The notes beneath the pieces were generated by a model, which saw nothing but the letters and a program-made list of their open reading frames with translations, had not been told where the DNA came from and ran no database searches. Made by a program: the position numbers and the translations under genes. From the NCBI GenBank assembly GCA_900547595.1, contig URHE01000022.1, positions 1 through 26,169 on the forward strand: DNA of 26,169 nt, read 5' to 3'. Of this stretch, positions 1 through 7,540 are shown piece after piece; the stretch's first letter is position 1, and every line of letters begins with the position of its first letter. This DNA comes from an uncultured Desulfovibrio sp. Lineage in GTDB: Bacteria; Desulfobacterota; Desulfovibrionia; Desulfovibrionales; Desulfovibrionaceae.

Positions 1-120
1 AGCAACGCAAGGCTGTTTTTGACGGATGATTGTGGCATTGCATAAGCTGCCACATCCCAAGTCAGCAGCCACAATAATAGCTCCAGATCCTAGAGCGGTT
101 TGGATACTTTCATTACTGCT

Positions 121-852
121 TTATTGCAGCAATCCGCGCGCCAGCAGCATGACCGCCGCAAGGGCGAGAACGCCCAAGAGCGCCTTGCGGAACAGCCGGA
201 CATCCATGCGGCGCACCAGCGGCACGCTGGCCGCGATGCCGCCGCAGGCGAACAACGCCCCCCACAGTCCCAGGCCGATCTCCATGCCGTCATAGAGCCC
301 CTGCCAATACTGCCAGGGCAGCGCCACCGCCATGATGGCCACGCTGACCACATTGACGGTGCCCAGGGCGGCCTCCTTTTCCAGCTTCCGCAGATAGACA
401 TAGGCCGCCAGCGCCGGGCCGCCCATGCCCATGGCGCTCATCATGACGCCGGAGGCCACCCCCAGCGGCAGGGCAAGCCAGTTCCCGACCGGGGGACGCC
501 CTGCGCCGCGGGGCAGCCATTGCCAGAACAGAAAGGCCCCCAGGCAGAAGGCGGCGCCCAGCAGCAGGGCGCGCGGTCCGGCATGCGCCAGGGCCCAGAC
601 GCCGAGGGGGATGCCCGCCAGGGCCCCCGCGGTCAGAAGCGCGGCGCCGCCCCAGTGAACGCGCCTGACATAGATCACGCTCATGGCCGCAAAGACGGCG
701 GTGCCCGAAATGCAGCCCAGAAGGATGGCCTCCCGCGGCGGCAGCAGAAGAGCCACGAACGGCACGGCGAAAAGATTGGCGCCAAAGGAGGCGACGCCGG
801 TGACAAGCCCCCCGCCGAACCAGAGCAGATCGTAGCAGACAGCGTTCAGCAT
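121..852 (-). CDS. TauE/SafE-family sulfite/sulfonate exporter-like membrane protein
   Basis: A 243-residue, almost wholly hydrophobic protein of the TauE/SafE type. Members move sulfite, sulfoacetate or related anions across the inner membrane, mostly outward. Visible support: an N-terminal hydrophobic stretch with GGGLVTGVASFGANLF, then a second related half with GVASGVMMSAMGMGGPALAAY, the internal duplication typical of the family, and about eight predicted membrane segments. The length is normal for the family. It is the last gene of the minus-strand run that starts with the TRAP transporter, 52 bases after the amidohydrolase-like gene, so co-transcription is likely. I infer sulfite export, because the neighbouring lyase releases sulfite. 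Organic sulfonate export is an equal alternative. The ribosome binding site ahead of this ATG is weak, so the start is less certain than the family. Confidence 0.85.
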   Translation of the reverse strand: MLNAVCYDLLWFGGGLVTGVASFGANLFAVPFVALLLPPREAILLGCISGTAVFAAMSVIYVRRVHWGGAALLTAGALAGIPLGVWALAHAGPRALLLGAAFCLGAFLFWQWLPRGAGRPPVGNWLALPLGVASGVMMSAMGMGGPALAAYVYLRKLEKEAALGTVNVVSVAIMAVALPWQYWQGLYDGMEIGLGLWGALFACGGIAASVPLVRRMDVRLFRKALLGVLALAAVMLLARGLLQ

Positions 853-904
853 GCCGGAAAAGGGGCGCCGCAGGGAGAGGCCCGGCGGCGCCCCCGGGAA
901 ACGG

Positions 905-1759
905 TCAGGCGTCCGCGCCCGCGCCGGAGGTCAGGCCGAGAACGCGCCGGGCGTTTTCATACATGACCTTGCGGCGCACGTCCTCCCGCAGGGGGAAGGC
1001 CGCATACGCCTCCAGCGCGTCGGCCAGCTCCACGAAGGGATGGGCGCTGGCAAAGACGACCTTGTCGGCGATGGTCTCGTTCATGGCCCGCACATAGACA
1101 TCCACCATGGGCGCGCGCTCGTATTCGGAAATGTCCATATAGACGTTGGCGTTGCGCAGGCAGGTGTAAATGGCCTCATTGACAAAGGGATAGCCGCCGT
1201 GGCTCATGATGAGGACGAGTTCGGGAAAATCGCGGGCGACCTTGTCCACATCGCGCGGGTCGGCATATTCCAGGATGGCGCCCGGCACCTGGGGCGGGGG
1301 CGCCATGGTGATGAATACCGGCACTCCCAGTTCGCAGCACTTGGCGTACAGCGGATAGAACCGGGCTTCGGAAGCCGGAATGTGCGCGAGATAGGGGTCA
1401 ATGGCGATGCCCTTCATGCCCAGATCGCGCACGGCGTGCTCCACCTCGCGCACGGCGGCCATCTTCTTGTGCGGGTCGATGCCCCAGAAGCCCACGAACT
1501 TCTGCGGGTACGCGCGGCAGAACTCCAGCACGCTCGGATTGTTGGCCGGGAAGCCGTAGGTGGTCTCGCAATCGCGCCCGGTGATCACGCCGAGTTCCAC
1601 GCCCAGACGGTCCAGCCCGGCGACGATCTCCGGCAGGGGCTGGGCCTGGCGCGCGTCAAAGCCTATGGCCTTGCAGGCGGCCTTGAACATGGCGCTGTTC
1701 TTGATGCCGTTGATGATTTCCGGCGTATTGGGCCGGAAACGGAAGTCAATGATCCGCAT
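905..1759 (-). CDS. Amidohydrolase-2-family-like TIM-barrel protein lacking the HxH metal motif
   Basis: A 284-residue protein with the layout of the Amidohydro_2 (PF04909-type) family. It has an N-terminal strand IIDFRFRP, a mid-protein FVGFWGIDP, then LIMSHGGYPFVNEAI and a C-terminal KVVFASAHPF followed by YENARRVLGL. The usual DxHxH is replaced by D5-F-R7-F-R9, and the usual FGSDYP aspartate region reads FASAHPF, so the standard metal site looks lost. Other members of this superfamily also begin IDFRxRP, so this may be a recognised subgroup. I cannot name its substrate. The start ATG at 1759 has a purine-rich GGAAGGGGGGAACC ahead of it and overlaps the end of the upstream gene by 14 bases, which points to translational coupling. 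Its place in the TRAP-TauE operon suggests a role in sulfonate use, but nothing in the sequence proves that. Confidence 0.75.
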   Translation of the reverse strand: MRIIDFRFRPNTPEIINGIKNSAMFKAACKAIGFDARQAQPLPEIVAGLDRLGVELGVITGRDCETTYGFPANNPSVLEFCRAYPQKFVGFWGIDPHKKMAAVREVEHAVRDLGMKGIAIDPYLAHIPASEARFYPLYAKCCELGVPVFITMAPPPQVPGAILEYADPRDVDKVARDFPELVLIMSHGGYPFVNEAIYTCLRNANVYMDISEYERAPMVDVYVRAMNETIADKVVFASAHPFVELADALEAYAAFPLREDVRRKVMYENARRVLGLTSGAGADA

Positions 1760-2567
1760 GGTTCCCCCCTTCCGACGGCGAAGGCTGTCCCGCAGCCCCT
1801 CCGGGGACGTTGCCCTTCGGGGGGACGCCGCTCCCCTCACCCCCGAAGGTCTGTGTTTCAAGGATCGGCAGACTGAAAATGACGAGTATATGGCTGGCCT
1901 TGCCGTCCGCGCCCAGCAGCGTCACTTCCGCCTCGCGCGTGTCCGCCCGCACGATCTGCAACAGTTCCGTCAGATTGCGGGCCATGATCTTCATTTCCCG
2001 GCTGATGCCCCTCGTGTCGAACCAGCCAAAGGACATGAAATTCATGGAGTCCGTCTGATACAGCCCGGCGATGCGCTTTTGCAGCTCATCACTGCCGAAT
2101 GCCTTGAGGATGGCAATGAAATCCAGGTCCCTGCCTTCAGCCCGCATGGCGAGCATTTCAAAGCCTTTCTCACGCAGGAGCGCGTTTACGGCATCAAGAC
2201 GTTCCCTGCTGTAGGCTTCAAGCAGGCAAACGCGCACAAGACGGCCCGCGTTCGCGTCCGCGCCGCCCTGGCGGAACTCGAGGCTGACATTCCAGGGCAG
2301 CCCGGCCCAGGTGATCTCGGGCAGCAGGACATGGCCCGCCATGTCCCCGCTCCCTTCCCTGGCCCCCGGCAGGCGCAGGGCTGCCTCCCGGTCCATGCCG
2401 AACCGCCATTCCCCGAAAATGACGGGGGTTGCGGTTTGCGGCGCTCCCGGTCCGGGCCGCGCCACACCCTCGGGGGGCCTTCCCTCCGGCGTTTCCGCGG
2501 CAATGGCCGGTCCCGCCAGACAGAGCGCCAGGCAGAGCAACGCCAGAAGCATCCGCGCACAGTTCAT
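1746..2567 (-). CDS. Exported protein of unknown function in the TRAP operon
   Basis: A 273-residue protein that I do not recognise. It starts with a clear type I signal peptide (MNCARMLLALLCLALCLAG, cleavage expected near AIA-AE, about residue 24), then a proline- and glycine-rich linker to about residue 47. After that comes a compact domain beginning VIFGEWRFGMDREAALRL, a pattern seen in small periplasmic proteins whose domain opens with FGM. The last 30 residues are again Gly/Pro/Ser-rich and look disordered. There is no lipobox and no second membrane segment, so it is probably a soluble periplasmic protein. The RBS AAGGAGG is well placed. It sits 58 bases after the large TRAP permease and overlaps the next gene by 14 bases, so it belongs to this operon. 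A periplasmic accessory role in transport is possible but unproven. Confidence 0.7.
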   Translation of the reverse strand: MNCARMLLALLCLALCLAGPAIAAETPEGRPPEGVARPGPGAPQTATPVIFGEWRFGMDREAALRLPGAREGSGDMAGHVLLPEITWAGLPWNVSLEFRQGGADANAGRLVRVCLLEAYSRERLDAVNALLREKGFEMLAMRAEGRDLDFIAILKAFGSDELQKRIAGLYQTDSMNFMSFGWFDTRGISREMKIMARNLTELLQIVRADTREAEVTLLGADGKASHILVIFSLPILETQTFGGEGSGVPPKGNVPGGAAGQPSPSEGGNHADH

Positions 2568-2601
2568 TGGGCCTCCTTGAAGAAATACTGCGGCTCCGGT
2601 G

Positions 2602-2619
2602 GCCGGGGCGTGCCCCGGC
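2602..2619. repeat. Intercistronic GC hairpin between TRAP permease and exported protein gene
   Basis: A perfect 8-base inverted repeat GCCGGGGC / GCCCCGGC with a 2-base centre lies just after the stop of the large permease gene. No T-run follows in the direction of transcription, so it looks more like an mRNA 3'-end stabiliser or processing element than a terminator. Confidence 0.45.
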
Positions 2620-2625
2620 GGACCG

Positions 2626-3948
<1,323 letters not shown>

Positions 3949-4038
3949 GCGAAAGCTCCTTGAGGCGCGTCATTCCTTGGGATGGGGCCGTCACTGCCGC
4001 CGCCGTGCCAAGCCCCCGCACGGCGCGGATCCATGGCG

Positions 4039-4641
4039 CTAGTCGGCAGCCTCGCCCAACTGCTCGCTGTTCCAGAGCAGTTCATTGGTCTTCCAGCGGT
4101 ACCAGCACTTGATCACTTCCGAAACCCCCTGGACCAGCGTCAGCGCAACGCAGATGGGCAGCGCCATCTTGGCCGGCCAGATGATGGGCATCCAGGGGCT
4201 TGTGACGGAAACCTCGTTCTGGATGAAGGACTTCCACGCATAGGCAATGGAAATATCCAGAAACACGATGTGGGCGGGAAAAAAGAAAATGAGGTAATTG
4301 AGCAGGTCCACCATGGCCTTGGTCCTGATGGACCAGGAATGGTAGAAAAAGTCGGTGCGGATGTGGTTGCCCGTCTGCAAGCAGAAGGGGGAACCGAGCA
4401 TGAAATGGATGGCGTAGAGGATCATCACCACGTCCAGCGCCCAGATGGAGGGGGCGGTAAAGACGTTGCGCATGATCACCTCGTACATCATGGCCAGCAC
4501 CATGGGAATGACGAGCCACGAATTGATCTTGCCGACGCGTTCATTGAGGCGGTCAATCCAGCTCACTATCTTTCTGGCCGTGGGGGGCACCGCAGCCAGG
4601 CCCTGTTCCGACGTCCGGGAAAGTTCTGCACAGTCGGACAT
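4039..4641 (-). CDS. TRAP transporter small permease subunit (DctQ family)
   Basis: A 200-residue membrane protein with four hydrophobic segments (about residues 41-60, 67-85, 112-132 and 155-175), the standard DctQ fold. The family signature is present: YEVIMRNVF after the first helix, then a WALDVVMILYAIHFMLG helix followed by GNHIRTDFFY, where DctQ proteins carry an H-[IV]-R-[VIT]-D pattern. It partners the large permease downstream (90-base gap) and the binding protein upstream (71-base gap that holds a strong hairpin). The ATG at 4641 has AAGGAG seven bases ahead. The N-terminal 35 residues are charged and probably cytoplasmic. Nothing unusual beyond a slightly long N-terminus. Confidence 0.93.
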   Translation of the reverse strand: MSDCAELSRTSEQGLAAVPPTARKIVSWIDRLNERVGKINSWLVIPMVLAMMYEVIMRNVFTAPSIWALDVVMILYAIHFMLGSPFCLQTGNHIRTDFFYHSWSIRTKAMVDLLNYLIFFFPAHIVFLDISIAYAWKSFIQNEVSVTSPWMPIIWPAKMALPICVALTLVQGVSEVIKCWYRWKTNELLWNSEQLGEAAD

Positions 4642-4676
4642 ACATGCTCCTTGAAACAGAGAAGGGTGCTTGGCGC

Positions 4677-4702
4677 GGGGGCCGCGCCAGCGCGCGGCCC
4701 CC
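4677..4702 (-). repeat. Perfect 11-bp GC hairpin between binding-protein and permease genes
   Basis: GGGGGCCGCGC and its exact complement GCGCGGCCCCC are separated by CAGC, ten bases downstream of the binding-protein stop codon. There is no T-run after it on the minus strand. The position is typical for a hairpin that protects the 5' part of a transporter mRNA from 3' exonuclease, giving more binding protein than permease. This role is inferred. Confidence 0.6.
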
Positions 4703-4712
4703 CTGGATGCGC

Positions 4713-5834
4713 CTATTTGTAATCGGTGATGAGACCTTCCTCCATGGCGGTCTTGCCCATCATGTAGAACAGACCGTTGGAACGGGTTTCAAAGGGCACC
4801 GTCAGCCTCGCCCAGGCGATCTGGGAATCATGCACCTTCTTGAAGAAGGGGTCCTTGTCGTACTTGGCGATGACCGCGCGGGCGGCCTTCATGAAGGCGG
4901 GATAGTAGTCGGCCGGGGTCTCCTCGATGACGACGCCCTGCTTGCGGACCATGGTCTCGAGAGCTTCGGAGTTGACCTTGATGCCGCTGAGGAGCTGGTC
5001 GATGAGGCACACCTTCATGGAGAGGTTGATGACTTCCTGAAGGTTCTTCGGCAGCTTCTCGAACCAGGTCTTGTTGACGTACACGTCGCCGATGGAGATG
5101 GCCTGATGCAGGCCCTGGAGATAGTAGTGCTTCCAGACTTCGGGGAAGCCCATGACGATATCCTCGCCGGGGGCGATCCACTCGGCGGCCTGGATGGCGC
5201 CGCGCTGGGCCGCGGGGATGATGTCGCCGCCGGCCATGGAGACCACGGGCATGCCCATTTCCTTGAAGGCTTCGGAGGGCACGCCTGGAGGCGCGCGGAA
5301 GGTCAGCTTGTTGATCTGCGTGACCGAGGTGTACTTTTCATGGAACCAGCCGAAGCATTCGGGGCCCATGGGAAGCACGGGGAAGGAGATCATGTCCAGC
5401 TTGAGGATGTCCTGATAATAGGCGTTGAGAAGCTTGAGGCCCTCGCCCTCGAACATCCAGGACAACTGGGACATCTGGTCAAGACCGTAGCCCAGGCCGC
5501 CGATGGGCGCCGAAAAGAGCGTGCCCGCGGGATGCTTGCCGGAAGCCCAGTGCGTCCAGCACATGCCGCCATTGACCAGCCCGTCGCTCACGGCGTCAAA
5601 AATCTCGAAATTTTTGACGATGGCGCCGTCGGCATAGAGCTCCACCTTGATCTGCCCGGCGGAAAGCTTTTCGATATTGGCCTTCAGGCGCTCAAGGGTT
5701 TTGAAGTACATGGACGAGGTGGCGAGCGAGGTCTGAATCTTCAGCTCATACGCCGCCGCAGAGGCTTTGGAGGCAACCGGGCCGAAAAAGAGGGCCAGCG
5801 CCACAACCAGCAATGCGAACTTTTTCACAATCAA
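4713..5834 (-). CDS. TRAP transporter periplasmic substrate-binding protein (DctP family, TakP-like)
   Basis: A 373-residue secreted binding protein. A signal peptide covers residues 1 to about 27 (MIVKKFALLVVALALFFGP, cleavage after ASA). The mature part shows DctP-family landmarks: LKIQTSLATSS at the mature N-terminus, the LTFRAPPG strand with Arg180, the arginine that in this family usually pairs with the anionic group of the ligand, and AAEWIAPGEDIVMGFPEVWK, which resembles the 2-oxo-acid-binding TakP branch more than the C4-dicarboxylate branch. It is the first gene of the minus-strand operon, with GGGGGAATTG ahead of the ATG. The divergent intergenic region holds candidate sigma-54 and operator sites. 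I infer that it binds isethionate or a similar sulfonate, from context. A carboxylate ligand cannot be excluded. Confidence 0.93.
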   Translation of the reverse strand: MIVKKFALLVVALALFFGPVASKASAAAYELKIQTSLATSSMYFKTLERLKANIEKLSAGQIKVELYADGAIVKNFEIFDAVSDGLVNGGMCWTHWASGKHPAGTLFSAPIGGLGYGLDQMSQLSWMFEGEGLKLLNAYYQDILKLDMISFPVLPMGPECFGWFHEKYTSVTQINKLTFRAPPGVPSEAFKEMGMPVVSMAGGDIIPAAQRGAIQAAEWIAPGEDIVMGFPEVWKHYYLQGLHQAISIGDVYVNKTWFEKLPKNLQEVINLSMKVCLIDQLLSGIKVNSEALETMVRKQGVVIEETPADYYPAFMKAARAVIAKYDKDPFFKKVHDSQIAWARLTVPFETRSNGLFYMMGKTAMEEGLITDYK

Positions 5835-5899
5835 TTCCCCCAGTTAATCATTAAACTCCTCGTGGACTCCTGCGCGTGTTCCATTTCCTCCTTGCGTGT

Positions 5900-5915
5900 T
5901 GCGGGTTTTTCACCA
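5900..5915 (-). promoter_or_regulatory. Candidate sigma-54 promoter for the TRAP operon
   Basis: Read on the minus strand, TGGTGAAAAACCCGCA has GG and GC separated by exactly ten bases, the spacing of -24/-12 promoters. The -24 half (TGGTG) is fair and the -12 half (CCGCA) is poor. It would give a leader of about 55 bases before the binding-protein ATG at 5834. Confidence 0.4.
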
Positions 5916-5995
5916 TGCGGGGCATCCGCCCCGTGTCAGCCGCCGGAGAGACTGACGCCACTATGGGGTCAACCTATGACAATCATGTCCCGCCC

Positions 5996-6015
5996 AACAT
6001 AGCAAATGCTACATT
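5996..6015. promoter_or_regulatory. 20-bp imperfect palindrome, candidate operator between divergent operons
   Basis: The 20 bases fit AAYRTAGCAWWTGCTAYRTT, with 7 of 10 base pairs symmetric and TAGCA/TGCTA half-sites. Read toward the TRAP operon, its 15-base core (TGTAGCATTTGCTAT, 6013 to 5999) matches the core of a second site at 6218-6232 in 14 of 15 positions. It could bind the Crp/Fnr-family protein or the sigma-54 activator encoded in this window. Which one binds is not shown. Confidence 0.5.
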
Positions 6016-6214
6016 GGCTGACTTTTCACAAAAAATTTCCCCGCGCCCGCATGTGCCATGCGTCCGGCCCTTCCCCCGCGCCCCTGTCCGCCGCCTTTCC
6101 GGCCCGCGGAGAAGCGCGGTTTTCCCGCCGTGACCGCGCCAGATCCCGCGCAAGGGCGCCCCGCCCCGGCGCGCGCCCGCTCCGATTTTTTCCGCGCATG
6201 TGAGGAAAAATACA

Positions 6215-6230
6215 TGGTGTCGCATTTGCT
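6215..6230 (+). promoter_or_regulatory. Sigma-54 (-24/-12) promoter of the alcohol/aldehyde dehydrogenase operon
   Basis: TGGTGT, five bases, then TTGCT: GG (6216-6217) and GC (6228-6229) are exactly ten bases apart. The -12 half is an ideal TTGCT. The transcript would start near 6241 and carry a leader of nearly 90 bases to the ATG at 6329. The -12 half overlaps the second copy of the 15-base shared element (6218-6232). Confidence 0.65.
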
Positions 6231-6328
6231 ATAGAAAACCTCCTCCAAAAGGGCTTTTTTCCTGACCATAGGGAAAATCAAATCCTGCCGTTCGGCGGTG
6301 AAAAACCAGTCCCTTCGAGGAGGAGTGC

Positions 6329-7480
6329 ATGTTTTCGAGTTTTCAGACAGTGAGCCGTGTGGTGTTTGGACGCGGCAGCGCCGCGGAGCTGGGAAGCGAA
6401 GCGCGCAAGCTCAATGCCGCCAAGGTCGGCCTGATCACCGACGCCGGCCTGACCAGGGCCGGGATTCATGTTCCCCTGACGGATTCCCTGGCAAAGGCGG
6501 GCATTCCGTGCGTGGTCTATGACAAGGCGGAACTGGACCCGACGCCATCCTCCATAGAACAGGCCGCGGCATGGGTCCGGGAAAACGGAGTGGACCTGCT
6601 GCTCGGCGTGGGCGGCGGCAGCTCGCTGGACACCACCAAGGCCACGGCGCTCCTCGCCCGGCACGAAGGACCGCTGAGCCGCTATTTCGGCCTGCACAAG
6701 GTGCCCAGCCCCTGCATGCCGACCATCCTTGTGCCCACAACCGCGGGCACGGGAAGCGAGATGACGTCCAATGCCGTGCTCAATGATCCCATCACGGATT
6801 CCAAGCAGGGCATCGTCAGCGACTACCTGTACGCCAGGGTCGTCCTGCTCGATCCGGAACTGACCGTGGGGCTGCCCCCGTTCTATACCGCCATCACCGG
6901 CATGGACGCCCTTGTCCACAGCATCGAGTCCTATGTGAGCGAACACGCGACCTTCCTCACGGATGCCCTCAATGTCCAGGCCATCCGCATGATCGTGAAC
7001 AATATCCGCCAGGCGTACACCAACGGCGGCAACATGCACGCCCGCGAGCAGATGCTCTACGGCGCGGCCACCAGCGGCATCGCGTTCTCCAATACCCAGA
7101 ACGGCCTCATCCATGCGCTGGGCATGTCCTTCTCGCACGAGCATCACATCCCCCATGGTCTGATGATGGCCATCTGCGCTCCCATGGGCATGACGTTCAA
7201 CGCCACGGCAGCTCCGGAAAAGTTCGCCGTCATCGCGGATATTTTCGGCAGCGCTCCCGCCGACGCGCCGGTCCACGTCAAGGCCAAAAGCGCGGCGGCC
7301 GGTTTCACCGCGCTCATGGAGGACCTCGACATCACGCCCGGGCTCGGCGCGCACGGCATCACCCGCGAGGAACTCCGCCCCGTGGCGGAAAAGGGCGCGG
7401 CCTACAAGCGCCTCATGGACAGCAATCCGCGCAAGGCCACTGCCGACGAGCTGGAACGCCTGCTGGAACGCTTTTACTGA
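6329..7480 (+). CDS. Iron-containing (group III) alcohol dehydrogenase; sulfoacetaldehyde reductase or acetaldehyde reductase candidate
   Basis: A 383-residue NAD(P)-dependent dehydrogenase of the iron-type family. The dinucleotide loop GVGGGSSLDTTKA lies at residues 93-105. PTTAGTGSE follows at 136-144. The metal ligands are all in place: Asp193 and His197 in GMDALVHSIESY, His262 in NGLIHALG and His276 in HHIPHG. It is preceded by GAGGAGG and by a sigma-54 promoter, and is followed 60 bases later by the MmsA-like aldehyde dehydrogenase, so the two form one operon. In Bilophila a member of this family (SarD) reduces sulfoacetaldehyde to isethionate, the substrate of the lyase nearby. Equally, it could reduce the acetaldehyde released by the lyase to ethanol. 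No taurine:pyruvate aminotransferase lies in the window, which weakens but does not exclude the SarD reading. Confidence 0.92.
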   Translation: MFSSFQTVSRVVFGRGSAAELGSEARKLNAAKVGLITDAGLTRAGIHVPLTDSLAKAGIPCVVYDKAELDPTPSSIEQAAAWVRENGVDLLLGVGGGSSLDTTKATALLARHEGPLSRYFGLHKVPSPCMPTILVPTTAGTGSEMTSNAVLNDPITDSKQGIVSDYLYARVVLLDPELTVGLPPFYTAITGMDALVHSIESYVSEHATFLTDALNVQAIRMIVNNIRQAYTNGGNMHAREQMLYGAATSGIAFSNTQNGLIHALGMSFSHEHHIPHGLMMAICAPMGMTFNATAAPEKFAVIADIFGSAPADAPVHVKAKSAAAGFTALMEDLDITPGLGAHGITREELRPVAEKGAAYKRLMDSNPRKATADELERLLERFY

Positions 7481-7489
7481 GACCAGGCG

Positions 7490-7503
7490 CGATGCGCGCA
7501 TCG
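7490..7503. repeat. 14-bp perfect palindrome between dehydrogenase genes
   Basis: CGATGCGCGCATCG reads the same on both strands and lies ten bases after the alcohol dehydrogenase stop. As RNA it can form a short hairpin. It has no T-run, so read-through into the aldehyde dehydrogenase is expected. Confidence 0.4.
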
Positions 7504-7540
7504 GCCTGAAATTCAACCGCCTCACGGCAAGGGGTACACC

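Noticed and set aside
1..120. Tail of a transposase or other gene at the left edge
   Set aside because: The only short open stretch (14 codons before a stop at 43) is too short to identify.
6043..6058. A perfect TGGCAC on the minus strand that could be a sigma-54 -24 element for the TRAP operon
   Set aside because: The nearest GC pairs are one base off the required ten-base spacing and the surroundings are plain GC-rich sequence.
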